This document shows, one piece after another, positions 10,288 to 19,689 of a stretch of DNA of 64,000 nucleotides. The stretch comes from Sinorhizobium fredii. Lineage in GTDB: Bacteria; Pseudomonadota; Alphaproteobacteria; Rhizobiales; Rhizobiaceae. Where the stretch lies: assembly GCF_002944405.1 (NCBI RefSeq), contig NZ_CP024307.1, positions 764,501-828,500 of the forward strand. Reading direction: 5' to 3'. The notes under the pieces were generated by a model, which worked only from the letters and a program-made list of their open reading frames with translations, was not told the DNA's origin and ran no database searches. The position numbers were made by a program, and so were the translations under genes. Every line of letters begins with the position of its first letter. Positions within the stretch are counted from its first letter, which is position 1.

Positions 10288-11289
10288 TTAGAGCGCCGCC
10301 TTGATCTTCTCGGCGGCTTCGGGCGTCACCCACTTCGTCCAGACGTCCTCGTTTTCTTCGAGGAAGTGCTTGGCACCTTCTTCGCCGCTCGCCTGATTGT
10401 CCGTCATCCAGGCCATCAGCTTGCTGACGGTGTCGTTGCTCCAGGAGCGTTTGTTCAGGTATTCCATGATCTCGGGGCCGGCCCTCTCGGAGAAGGGCTT
10501 GGCCACCAGCGTGACGATGGTGTCGACCGGCCAGGCGCTCGGCTTCGGGTCAGGGCAATCGGCCACGGTGATGCACCGCTTCCACTCGGCTGCGTCTTCC
10601 GCAACGCCCGGCTCCAGCTTGACCATCGGATATTTGCCAAGCAGCGCTGTCGGCGCCCAATAGTAACCAACCCAGGCTTGCTTGGACTCGTATGCCTTCG
10701 CGATGGAGCCGTCCAAACCGGCGGCGGAGCCGGTGTCGACGAGCTTGAAGCCGGCCTTCTCGGCCTCGAACGCCCTATAGAGCTGCGAGGTGACGACCGT
10801 GCCGCCCCAGCCCTGAGGGCCATTGAAGATCGCGCCCTTGCTCGGGTCTTCCGGATCGGGGAAGAGTTCCGGGTGCTTCAACATGTCGGGAATTGTTTTG
10901 ATGTCCGGATGGGCATCCGCCAGATACTTCGGAATCCACCAGCCCTGTACGCCGCCGTCGGGCAGCGGCGAACCGACCTGCACGATCCGGCCCTCTTCCG
11001 TTCCCTTCTTCACGACATCGGGCAACAGGTCGATCCACGCCTCCGGCGCGATATCGGGCTCGCCCTTTTCCGCCATCGAAGTGATCGTCGGGACGGTGTC
11101 GCCGATGGTGATTTCAGCGTCGCATCCATAACCCTCGTTCAGGATGAACCTGTCGAGATTGGAGAGCACTTCCGCGCTCTGCCAGTTCATGCTCGCGATG
11201 GTCAGAGATCCGCATTCCGCGGCGCTCGCGACGGACGCGCCTCCCAGGACGCCAAGCGCAAGGCAGGTTGATGCAAGGAGCTTTTTCAC
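10288..11289 (-). CDS. betaine-binding periplasmic protein of the ABC importer (ProX/OpuAC family)
   Basis: 333 residues with a Sec signal peptide (MKKLLASTCLALGVLGGASVASA, cleavage near residue 23). The mature part is an OpuAC domain: LTIASMNWQSAEVLSNLDRF at the start, IAPEAW, VQGWWIPKYLADAHPDIKT, YYWAPTALLGKYPMVKLEPG. The several Trp residues (W-x-S, GWW, GYYW) are those that cage quaternary ammonium groups in this family. Three periplasm-directed Cys pairs are plausible (Cys at 26, 56 and the CITVADC stretch). It is upstream of the permease gene and 69 bases after the P5CR-like gene. Confidence 0.93.
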   Translation of the reverse strand: MKKLLASTCLALGVLGGASVASAAECGSLTIASMNWQSAEVLSNLDRFILNEGYGCDAEITIGDTVPTITSMAEKGEPDIAPEAWIDLLPDVVKKGTEEGRIVQVGSPLPDGGVQGWWIPKYLADAHPDIKTIPDMLKHPELFPDPEDPSKGAIFNGPQGWGGTVVTSQLYRAFEAEKAGFKLVDTGSAAGLDGSIAKAYESKQAWVGYYWAPTALLGKYPMVKLEPGVAEDAAEWKRCITVADCPDPKPSAWPVDTIVTLVAKPFSERAGPEIMEYLNKRSWSNDTVSKLMAWMTDNQASGEEGAKHFLEENEDVWTKWVTPEAAEKIKAAL

Positions 11290-11358
11290 TGTCGTTCCCT
11301 TTGTTTGGCGGCGTTTGTTAACGGAGCTGGCCTGCCGCGGTCGCCAGATCCGATCGGC

Positions 11359-12153
11359 TCAGGAGTGCTCTCCCATAGTCACCGATTTCTGAAAAGCGGC
11401 ATCGAGCCCGTTTCGGACGGCAGCGTCGAAGCCGGCGGCGCGCATCGCCTCGATTGCAGCAGCAGTCGTCCCGCGGTAGCCGACAAAGGCTTCCATCGTA
11501 TCGGCGGGACATTCGCCGCTCTTCTCGAAGAGTCGCCCGGATCCGACCAGAACGGCGGTAACGGCCCGTCGCGCAACATCCGGTTTGATGCCGCGTGCCA
11601 CGGCATCGCGCATCATGGCGTCGGCCAGAAGAGCCGGGAAGGCTGGCCCGGACCCGGAAAGGCCGGTCAGGTAGTCGATGCCGTTTTCGCTCGCGACCTC
11701 GTCCTGCGTGCCGCAAGCATCGAAGATTGCGCACACGATGGCGCGATCTCGATCGTTCACGCCTCCGGAGCCGATCCACGGGGTATAGGACTTGCCGACC
11801 TCAGCCGCCGCGTTGGGCAAGCTGCGGACGACCCGGTCCGTATTGTGGTGTTCGGCCAATTGGCTCAAGCGAATACCGGCCATGACGGAGATCACGAGCT
11901 TGCCATAGGCATCGACCTTGAGCGGCGGCCAGTCAGCGGGTCGGACCGAAACAATGATAACGTCCGAGCGATCGGCCAGCCGCTGATTGTCGGTGGTCCA
12001 GAAGGAACCGGCAAAGCGGTGCGGTTGCTCGCGCCGATAGGAAAGGGAAAGATCGCGCGGCTGCACCAGACCAGCATCGAGGATCGAAGTGGCAATGGCG
12101 CCGCCGAGCCAACCGCCGCCTCCGATGATGCCAATTCTTAGTGAGCCACTCAT
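11359..12153 (-). CDS. pyrroline-5-carboxylate reductase-like protein
   Basis: 264 residues. An N-terminal Rossmann motif GIIGGGGWLGGAIA and the C-terminal P5CR signatures LTGLSGSGPAFPALLADAM and YRGTTAAAIEAM show the ProC fold at about its usual length (260-280). Housekeeping ProC is normally encoded elsewhere, so a second copy inside a betaine operon probably reduces or oxidises a pathway-specific cyclic imine, such as N-methylated or hydroxylated pyrroline carboxylate. It follows the TetR gene by 15 bases and precedes the importer, so the five genes form one minus-strand operon. Confidence 0.82.
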   Translation of the reverse strand: MSGSLRIGIIGGGGWLGGAIATSILDAGLVQPRDLSLSYRREQPHRFAGSFWTTDNQRLADRSDVIIVSVRPADWPPLKVDAYGKLVISVMAGIRLSQLAEHHNTDRVVRSLPNAAAEVGKSYTPWIGSGGVNDRDRAIVCAIFDACGTQDEVASENGIDYLTGLSGSGPAFPALLADAMMRDAVARGIKPDVARRAVTAVLVGSGRLFEKSGECPADTMEAFVGYRGTTAAAIEAMRAAGFDAAVRNGLDAAFQKSVTMGEHS

Positions 12154-12168
12154 GTCTCCATTAACCTC

Positions 12169-12798
12169 TTAGTCGGGCTTGTAGCCGTGCCGGGAATAGA
12201 AGCGGTCGAGCTCCCGTTGTTCCGGCACCTGACCCGTGTAGATCGCGATATATTCGGGGATGCGCTTCATACGGAGTGCGACATCTTCCTGGGTCTGCAT
12301 CGAGATGTAACCGATCTGAACCAGGTAGGTCGTGCGGGCGCGGACGTCGGCGGTTATCTCCGAATGACCGAAACGCATAAACATCCGTTTGAGGGCTTCC
12401 AGCCGGACCTGGTCGGCCTTCTGGACCTCGGCCAGGATGTCGTCCGACTGGAGTGCCCAGCTGCGCACGGCAAACTCGAACTTGGAGTCGAACAGCTCCT
12501 TGTTCAGCCAGCAATCGAAGACGTTGAGCATCGCTTCGGCGAGAGATTCCGCATAAGCCTCCGACTGTTTGACGATATTGCCGGTGTTCTTGTCCCGCCA
12601 CCGACCGATGAGTGCAGCGAGCAGTTCTTCCCGATCCTTGAAGAACCAGTAGAAGCTTGTTCTCGAGAGATTGAGCCTCTTTGCCAGCGGCAGGATCTTT
12701 ACCGAATCCACGCCTGCTTCCAGCAGGGATTCGTAGGCCGCTTCCAGCCAACCCTCCTGCGATCCGCGCCAGCCGCTGTCGTTTGAGACCTGCTCCAT
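12169..12798 (-). CDS. TetR-family regulator, divergent from the N-demethylase gene
   Basis: 209 residues: an N-terminal HTH (ESLLEAGVDSVKILPLAKRLNLSRTSFYWFFKDREELLAALI, residues 22-63), then an all-helical ligand domain. It heads the minus-strand operon and faces stcD-like across a 146-base gap that holds an inverted pair of 17-bp elements. One overlaps its own predicted promoter and the other the demethylase promoter. This suggests it represses both directions until the betaine-derived inducer appears (inference). Confidence 0.88.
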   Translation of the reverse strand: MEQVSNDSGWRGSQEGWLEAAYESLLEAGVDSVKILPLAKRLNLSRTSFYWFFKDREELLAALIGRWRDKNTGNIVKQSEAYAESLAEAMLNVFDCWLNKELFDSKFEFAVRSWALQSDDILAEVQKADQVRLEALKRMFMRFGHSEITADVRARTTYLVQIGYISMQTQEDVALRMKRIPEYIAIYTGQVPEQRELDRFYSRHGYKPD

Positions 12799-12826
12799 GG
12801 TTATCTCCTAGCAAATTGTGAGAGGA

Positions 12827-12898
12827 TGTACAAGAAAAATGTACATGCGTGTCAACGTTAATGACTTTATTGTTTTCTATATTGACACCAATGTACAT
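12827..12898. promoter_or_regulatory. divergent promoter region with paired ATGTACAT/TTGACA operator-promoter elements
   Basis: ATGTACATgcgTGTCAA at 12839-12855 and TTGACAccaATGTACAT at 12882-12898 are inverted copies matching at 15 of 17 positions, 26 bases apart. A further TGTACA lies at 12827-12832. On the minus strand TTGACA (12855-12850) is 17 bases from that TGTACA, a plausible -35/-10 pair for the tetR gene. On the plus strand TTGACA at 12882 could be the -35 of the demethylase gene, with ATGTACAT lying in the spacer. The palindrome ATGTACAT is the best candidate TetR site. Confidence 0.6.
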
Positions 12899-12944
12899 TC
12901 CCGCGTAGCGTTCGGGGTGAATTTTCTAGACCGGAGCCCGGCAG

Positions 12945-14981
12945 ATGTCGAACGACCCCCTCCTTCAGCCCTATCAGCTCAAGCACCTGACGCTGCGCAA
13001 CCGCATCATCGTGACCGCGCACGAGCCGGCCTATCCGGAAGACGGCATGCCGAAGGAGCGCTATCGCGCCTACACCGTGGAACGGGCAAAGGGGGGCGTG
13101 GCGATGACGATGACCGCCGGATCAGCGGCCGTCTCGAAAGACAGCCCGCCGGTGTTCAACAATCTGCTCGCCTACAAGGACGAGATTGTCCCTTGGATAA
13201 AGGAGATGACCGACGCCGTGCACGAGGAGGGTGCGGCGATCATGATCCAGCTCACCCATCTCGGCCGACGCACGCGTTGGGACAAGGGTGAGTGGCTGCC
13301 CGTCGTGGCGCCGTCCCATCACCGCGAGGCGTCGCACCGTGCCTTTCCGAAGAAGATCGAAGACTGGGACATCGAAAGGATCATCAAGGATTTCGCCGAT
13401 GCGGCCGAGCGGATGAAGGCGGGCGGCATGGACGGGGTCGAGCTCGAAGCCTACGGGCACCTCATCGACCAGTTCGCCTCGCCGTTGACGAACGAACTCG
13501 ACGGCCCTTACGGCGGCTCGCTCGACAACCGCATGCGCTTCTGTTTCGACGTCCTGAGGGCGATCCGAACGCGCGTCGGAGAGGATTTCATCCTTGGCGT
13601 GCGCTACACGGCAGACGAATGTCTTCCCGGCGGAACGGGAAGGGAGGATGGCCTGGAAATATCGAAGCGCCTCAAGGAAAGCGGGCTTATCGATTACCTG
13701 AACGTCATCCGCGGCCATATCGATACCGACGCCGGCCTCACCGACGTGATCCCGATCCAGGGCATGGCCAATTCGCCGCATCTTGATTTCGCCGGCGAGA
13801 TTCGCGCCGCGACCAACTTCCCGACCTTCCATGCCGCCAAAATCCCGGACGTCGCGACCGCCCGCCATGCGATCGCCTCCGGCAAGGTCGACCTGGTCGG
13901 GATGACCCGCGCTCACATGACCGATCCGCATATCGTCCGGAAGATCATCGGGAAACGCGAGGAAGACATTCGCCCCTGCGTCGGGGCGAACTACTGTCTC
14001 GACCGCATCTATCAGGGCGGCGCCGCCTATTGCATCCACAACGCCGCGACCGGACGCGAGCTGACGATGCCGCACACGATCGCCAAGGCGGACCGTCGCA
14101 AGAAGGTTGTGATCGTCGGCGCCGGGCCGGCCGGTCTGGAGGCGGCCCGCGTGGCAGGCGAGCGCGGCCATGAGGTCGTCGTCTTCGAGGCGGCCAACGA
14201 TCCGGGCGGCCAGATCCGGCTGACGGCGCAGAGCGAACGCCGACGGGAAATGATAAGCATTATCGACTGGCGCATGAGCCAGTGCGAGAAGCACGGCGTG
14301 ACCTTCCACTTCAACACCTGGGCGGAAGCGGACACGGTTCAGGCGGAAAACCCGGACGTCGTCATCATTGCGACCGGCGGCATGCCCCACACGGACATTC
14401 TGTCGAAGGGCAACGAGCTGGTCGTTTCCGCCTGGGACATCATCTCGGGCGACGTCAAGCCCGGCACCAACGCTCTGATCTTCGACGACGCCGGCGACCA
14501 TGCCGGCCTGCAGGCCGCCGAGTTCATTGCCAAGGCAGGGGGCAAGGTCGAGATCATGACTCCCGATCGCTCCTTTGCGCCGGAAGTCATGGCGATGAAC
14601 CTCGTCCCCTACATGCGCTCTCTGCAGAAGCTCGACGTGACCTTCACCGTCACCTACCGGCTGGAAGCGGTCGAGAAGAGCGGCAATGAACTCGTCGCCC
14701 ATGTCGGCAGCGACTATGGCGGCGTCAATAAACAACGGACCTTCGATCAGGTCGTCATCAACCACGGCACCATTCCGCTCGACGAGCTCTATTTCGAGCT
14801 GAAGCCCGCCTCGAGCAATCTCGGTGAGATTTCCCACGACCAGCTGATCGCCGGCAGGCCGCAAACCGTTTGGCGCAACGCCGACGGCAAGTTCCAGCTC
14901 TTCCGAATCGGCGACGCGGTCTCGGCGCGCAACACCCACGCGGCGATCTATGACGCGCTTCGCCTTCTCAAGGACATCTGA
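12945..14981 (+). CDS. stcD: FMN/[Fe-S]/FAD N-demethylase, N-methylproline demethylase (StcD/DgcA) family
   Basis: 678 residues, the length of trimethylamine-dehydrogenase-like enzymes. Residues 1-340 form an old-yellow-enzyme TIM barrel (LTHLGRRTRWDKGEW, GVELEAYGHLIDQF). The cluster-binding stretch RPCVGANYCLDRIYQG has Cys at 345, 351 and 363 but Ala at 348, where the canonical second Cys would be. From about residue 385 an FAD/NAD domain begins (VVIVGAGPAGLEAARV). The family demethylates N-methylproline or dimethylglycine, feeding electrons to ETF and releasing formaldehyde. ETF and formaldehyde dehydrogenase genes follow in the same direction, which fits. The symbol is by similarity to the stachydrine gene and is not certain. 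Confidence 0.8.
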   Translation: MSNDPLLQPYQLKHLTLRNRIIVTAHEPAYPEDGMPKERYRAYTVERAKGGVAMTMTAGSAAVSKDSPPVFNNLLAYKDEIVPWIKEMTDAVHEEGAAIMIQLTHLGRRTRWDKGEWLPVVAPSHHREASHRAFPKKIEDWDIERIIKDFADAAERMKAGGMDGVELEAYGHLIDQFASPLTNELDGPYGGSLDNRMRFCFDVLRAIRTRVGEDFILGVRYTADECLPGGTGREDGLEISKRLKESGLIDYLNVIRGHIDTDAGLTDVIPIQGMANSPHLDFAGEIRAATNFPTFHAAKIPDVATARHAIASGKVDLVGMTRAHMTDPHIVRKIIGKREEDIRPCVGANYCLDRIYQGGAAYCIHNAATGRELTMPHTIAKADRRKKVVIVGAGPAGLEAARVAGERGHEVVVFEAANDPGGQIRLTAQSERRREMISIIDWRMSQCEKHGVTFHFNTWAEADTVQAENPDVVIIATGGMPHTDILSKGNELVVSAWDIISGDVKPGTNALIFDDAGDHAGLQAAEFIAKAGGKVEIMTPDRSFAPEVMAMNLVPYMRSLQKLDVTFTVTYRLEAVEKSGNELVAHVGSDYGGVNKQRTFDQVVINHGTIPLDELYFELKPASSNLGEISHDQLIAGRPQTVWRNADGKFQLFRIGDAVSARNTHAAIYDALRLLKDI

Positions 14982-15033
14982 CGCCGGGGCTGGGTCGCCG
15001 GGAGCGGCCTGCCGGCCGCACGAGGGATACGCA

Positions 15034-15636
15034 ATGACAGCTCGAAGCGAAGCCCTTCAGTCTTTCGTCGACGCCGCCTCCGCGGCTTTCGACCAGTTCG
15101 CGCAGGCGACGGAATCGCGCGGGTCGATCGCGCAGATATTCTCCGCGCTTGAAGTGCCGGGCGTGCAAAGACCCGGCCCCGGAAGCCGGCTGCCGGTCTG
15201 CGTCCATCTGGACACGGCGCGTGCCGTCGAGACACAACACGACGCGCTCCGCCGCTTGGTCGATCGGTTCAAGACGATCGAACCGCTGCTCGAATGGCGG
15301 CGCCGGACAAATTATGACGGCTCGGAGAGCGAGAATTTCTTCGAGGGCCACGCCAATGCGATGATCATCGGCCCCGGCGGTCTCGAGGAGCGGCGGGACC
15401 TATGGTTCGGCGTCACTCTCATGGCGCCCGACGTCCGCTATCCCGACCACGATCACCCGCCGGAAGAGGTCTATCTCGTCCTGTCGGAGGGAGAATTCCG
15501 ACAGGGGCAGGGCGCCTGGTTCTCGCCTGGCGTCGGCGGCTCCTTCTACAACCAGCCGGGAACCAGGCACGCCATGCGCTCGGTCGGCACACCGCTCTTT
15601 GCCTTCTGGGTGCTGCTGGCGAACGGGCCGGCTTAG
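15034..15636 (+). CDS. DMSP-lyase-family cupin (DddQ-like)
   Basis: 200 residues from ATG 15034 (GAGGGA upstream), 52 bases after the demethylase gene. The C-terminal cupin has H139-x-H141-x3-E145-x-Y147 and H179, with Y136 before the first His. The spacing H141/E145/Y147/H179 is the same as the metal and catalytic set I recall for DddQ (H125/E129/Y131/H163, Y120). Other family wording is [23 protein letters not shown] and [13 protein letters not shown]. DddQ-type enzymes split dimethylsulfoniopropionate, a sulfonium analogue of betaines, into DMS and acrylate. In this operon the substrate may instead be a nitrogen betaine, or the cupin may have another role; activity is unproven. The generic cupin fold is certain. 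Confidence 0.8.
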   Translation: MTARSEALQSFVDAASAAFDQFAQATESRGSIAQIFSALEVPGVQRPGPGSRLPVCVHLDTARAVETQHDALRRLVDRFKTIEPLLEWRRRTNYDGSESENFFEGHANAMIIGPGGLEERRDLWFGVTLMAPDVRYPDHDHPPEEVYLVLSEGEFRQGQGAWFSPGVGGSFYNQPGTRHAMRSVGTPLFAFWVLLANGPA

Positions 15637-15679
15637 CGAGTCCTCAGCTAGAACATCTCAAGGAACTAGGAAAACCAGC

Positions 15680-16429
15680 ATGAAGATCTTGGTCACTGTT
15701 AAGCGGGTCGTCGACTTCAACGTCAAGATCCGGGTGAAGGCGGACGGTTCGGGCGTCGAGCTTGCCAATGTCAAGATGTCGATGAACCCGTTCGACTAGA
15801 TCTCGGTCGAAGAGGCGCTGCGGCTCAAGGAGGCCGGCAAGGCTTCCGAAGTCGTCGTCGTCTCGATCGGCCCGGCCAAGGCCGAGGAGACGCTGAGGAC
15901 CGCGCTCGCCATGGGCGCCGACCGGGCGATCCTCGTCGAGACCGAGGACCAGGTCGAGCCGCTCGCCGTCGCCAAGATCGTCAAGGGTGTCGCCGAAGCC
16001 GAACAGCCGGGGCTGATCATCGTCGGCAAGCAGGCGATCGACGACGACAGCAACCAGACCGGCCAGATGCTCTCGGCGCTGCTCGGCTGGCCGCAGGGCA
16101 CCTTCGCCTCCAAGGTCGAGCTCGGCGACGGCAAGGTCAACGTCACCCGCGAGGTCGACGGCGGCCTGCAGACGGTCGAATTGAAGCTGCCGGCGGTGGT
16201 AACCACCGATCTGCGCCTGAACGAGCCGCGCTATGCCTCGCTGCCGAACATCATGAAGGCGAAGAAGAAGCCGCTCGACAGACACACGCCTGGCGATTTC
16301 GGCGTCGACACCGCACCGCGGCTGAAGGTCTTGAAGACCGAAGAGCCGTCCGGCCGCAAGGCCGGCATCAAGGTGAAGTCGGTCGCCGAGCTCGTCGACA
16401 AGCTCAAGTCCGAAGCCGGCGTGCTTTAA
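15680..16429 (+). pseudogene. etfB: electron-transfer flavoprotein beta subunit, interrupted by an in-frame TAG
   Basis: The frame encodes 249 residues of EtfB ([20 protein letters not shown] ... [19 protein letters not shown] ... KSEAGVL), except that codon 40 is TAG at 15797-15799. The text there is [21 protein letters not shown], where the family has Glu (NPFDEISVEEAL), so GAG to TAG is the simplest change. Everything after the stop stays in frame and well conserved. ETF takes electrons from flavoprotein dehydrogenases such as the demethylase upstream. Loss suggests that another ETF serves the pathway, or that the base is a sequencing error. Confidence 0.85.
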
Positions 16430-16454
16430 GTTTAAGGAAAGGGAGATTTCCATC

Positions 16455-17383
16455 ATGGCCATTCTGCTTCTGGCTGACCACGACACCACCCACCTTTCCG
16501 ACCAGACGGCGAAGGCGCTGACCGCCGCGACGAAGATCGGCGGCGATGTGCATGTGCTCATTGCCGGCTCAGGCGTTAAAGGGGTCGCCGAGCAGGCGGC
16601 CAAGCTTTCCGGCGTCGCCAAGGTGCTGGTCGCCGACGACGCCTCGCTCGCCAACAACCTGGCCGAGCCGCTGGCGGCGCTGATCGTCTCGCTCGCCGGT
16701 TCCTACGACACGCTGATTGCCGCCGCCACCTCGGTCGGCAAGAACGTCATGCCGCGGGTTGCCGCCCTCCTCGACGTCGCCCAGGTCTCGGAGATCATCG
16801 AAGTGGTCTCTGCCGACACTTATCGGCGGCCGATCTATGCCGGCAATGCCATCCAGACGGTGCAGACGAGCGAAGCCAAGCGGGTGATCACCGTCAGGAC
16901 CGCCTCGTTCGCCGCCGCCGGTGAAGGCGGTTCAGCGGTCATCGAGAGCGTCTCGGCCGCCGCCGATCCGGGCTTTCCAGTCACGTCTCCGACGCGCTGT
17001 CCTCCTCCGACCGGCCGGAGCTGACCTCGGCGAAGATCATCATCTCCGGCGGCCGGGCGCTCGGCTCCTCGGAGAAGTTCAAGGAGGTGATCCTGCCGGT
17101 CGCCGACAAGCTCGGCGCCGCCGTCGGCGCCTCGCGCGCCGCCGTCGATGCCGGCTATGCGCCGAACGACTGGCAGGTCGGCCAGACCGGCAAGGTGGTC
17201 GCCCCCGACCTCTACATCGCCTGCGGTATCTCCGGCGCCATCCAACACCTCGCCGGCATGAAGGATTCGAAGGTGATCGTCGCCATCAACAAGGACGAGG
17301 AGGCGCCGATCTTCCAGGTCGCCGACTACGGCCTCGTCGCCGATCTCTTCGACGTCCTGCCGGAGCTCGAGAAGGCGCTCTGA
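16455..17383 (+). pseudogene. etfA: electron-transfer flavoprotein alpha subunit, frameshifted
   Basis: Codons from ATG 16455 read as EtfA (MAILLLADHDTTHLSDQTAK, TSVGKNVMPRVAALLDVAQ) to about base 16972. There one base, probably a C of a GGCC run, is missing, and the product would end at 17024. The other frame continues perfectly from [20 protein letters not shown] to [15 protein letters not shown] at 17383, including the FAD-binding [26 protein letters not shown]. It is 25 bases after etfB, so the two are a normal pair with independent lesions. Confidence 0.85.
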
Positions 17384-17476
17384 GGCGACCTGAACCAGAA
17401 CATCAAACGGATGCTGCCGAAGGCGCGCGTCCGTTTTCCCGAACAAGCAGCTCACCACAATGAGAAGGGTCCAAAA

Positions 17477-18604
<1,128 letters not shown>

Positions 18605-18678
18605 GCCAGACGATTGCCGGCGGCAATGAATTCGCCCGTTGCCGCTGGCAAGATAAGGTGGAGACCGCCACCATTTCC

Positions 18679-19560
18679 TCACACAAAAATCTGATGCTCA
18701 GCCGTCACCAGTTCCTGCAGGAATGAGACGACCGTGCGCACGCGCACCAATTCGCGTGCGCTCTCGTGATAGGTCGTCCAGTAGGCGCGCCTGATCGTCG
18801 TCTCGGGCAGGACGCGCGTGAGTTCCGGATATTGCCGGGCGATATAGTTGTGCAGGATGCCGATGCCGGCGCTGGAGCGAACCGCCTCGGTCTGGCCGGT
18901 GGCGCTGGAAATTTCGAAGGAAGCGTCCCAGCTTCGCATGATCTCTGCGGAGAAATTCAGCGACGGCGTGAAGATCAGGTCCTCCACATAGCCGATCCGT
19001 CGGTGGTTCTTGAGGTCGTCGACCGTTGACGGAGTGCCGTAGCGGGCAAGATAGTCTGCCGATGCATAGAGGCCGAGTGTATAGTCGGTGAGCCTGGAGG
19101 AAACGAGCCGCCCCTGTTCGGGCCGTTCGATGGTGATGGCAATGTCGGCCTCGCGCTGCGACAGCGAGAAGGAGCGCGCCACCGGCACGAGCTGCAGCTT
19201 GAGTTCCGGATGGCGCGCCGTCAGCCGTCCGAGCCGCGGCGCCAGGAAGGAGACGCCGAAGCCGTCGGGGGCGCCGATGCGCACCGTGCCGGCGATTGCC
19301 GTGTCGATCCGGCCGATCTGCGACTGCGCCGCGAGCATTTCGGTTTCCATGCGCTCGGCGGCGGAAAGGAAGATCTCGCCCTCGGCGGTCAGTTCGCAGC
19401 CGTTCGGACGGCGGACGAGCAGCCGCGTCTTCAGCGTTTCTTCGAGCGCAGTGACGCGCCGGCTGAGCGTCGCGTGATTGATGCCGAGCCTCTTAGACGC
19501 GGCAAGGATCTGGCCCGTTCGCGCCACCGCGAGAAACACCCTGACGTCGTCCCAGTCCAT
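18679..19560 (-). CDS. LysR-family regulator, divergent from mmsA
   Basis: 293 residues, beginning MDWDDVRVFLAVARTGQILAASKRLGINHATLSRRVTALEE, the HTH form of the subgroup whose members often control single operons. The effector domain follows (GTVRIGAPDGFGVSFLAPRLG). It starts at 19560 and points away from mmsA at 19690, leaving a 129-base shared promoter gap. In S. meliloti a LysR gene also precedes the methylmalonate-semialdehyde dehydrogenase gene, as I recall. It probably tunes mmsA expression. Confidence 0.88.
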   Translation of the reverse strand: MDWDDVRVFLAVARTGQILAASKRLGINHATLSRRVTALEETLKTRLLVRRPNGCELTAEGEIFLSAAERMETEMLAAQSQIGRIDTAIAGTVRIGAPDGFGVSFLAPRLGRLTARHPELKLQLVPVARSFSLSQREADIAITIERPEQGRLVSSRLTDYTLGLYASADYLARYGTPSTVDDLKNHRRIGYVEDLIFTPSLNFSAEIMRSWDASFEISSATGQTEAVRSSAGIGILHNYIARQYPELTRVLPETTIRRAYWTTYHESARELVRVRTVVSFLQELVTAEHQIFV

Positions 19561-19689
19561 GTAGCTGCTCCAGTGAACTTCAATTTTCGCACAACGGTTA
19601 CTGAATTTCGGAAATTGATTTGTTGAAATCGTAGTGCGATCATGCGCCCAAGATCAAGACCAACCAGGATCAAGACAGGAGGAACACCG

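Noticed and set aside
13122..14939. Minus-strand frame of 605 codons opposite the demethylase gene.
   Set aside because: Shadow frame; the plus strand has a full-length family match with ribosome site and promoter elements.
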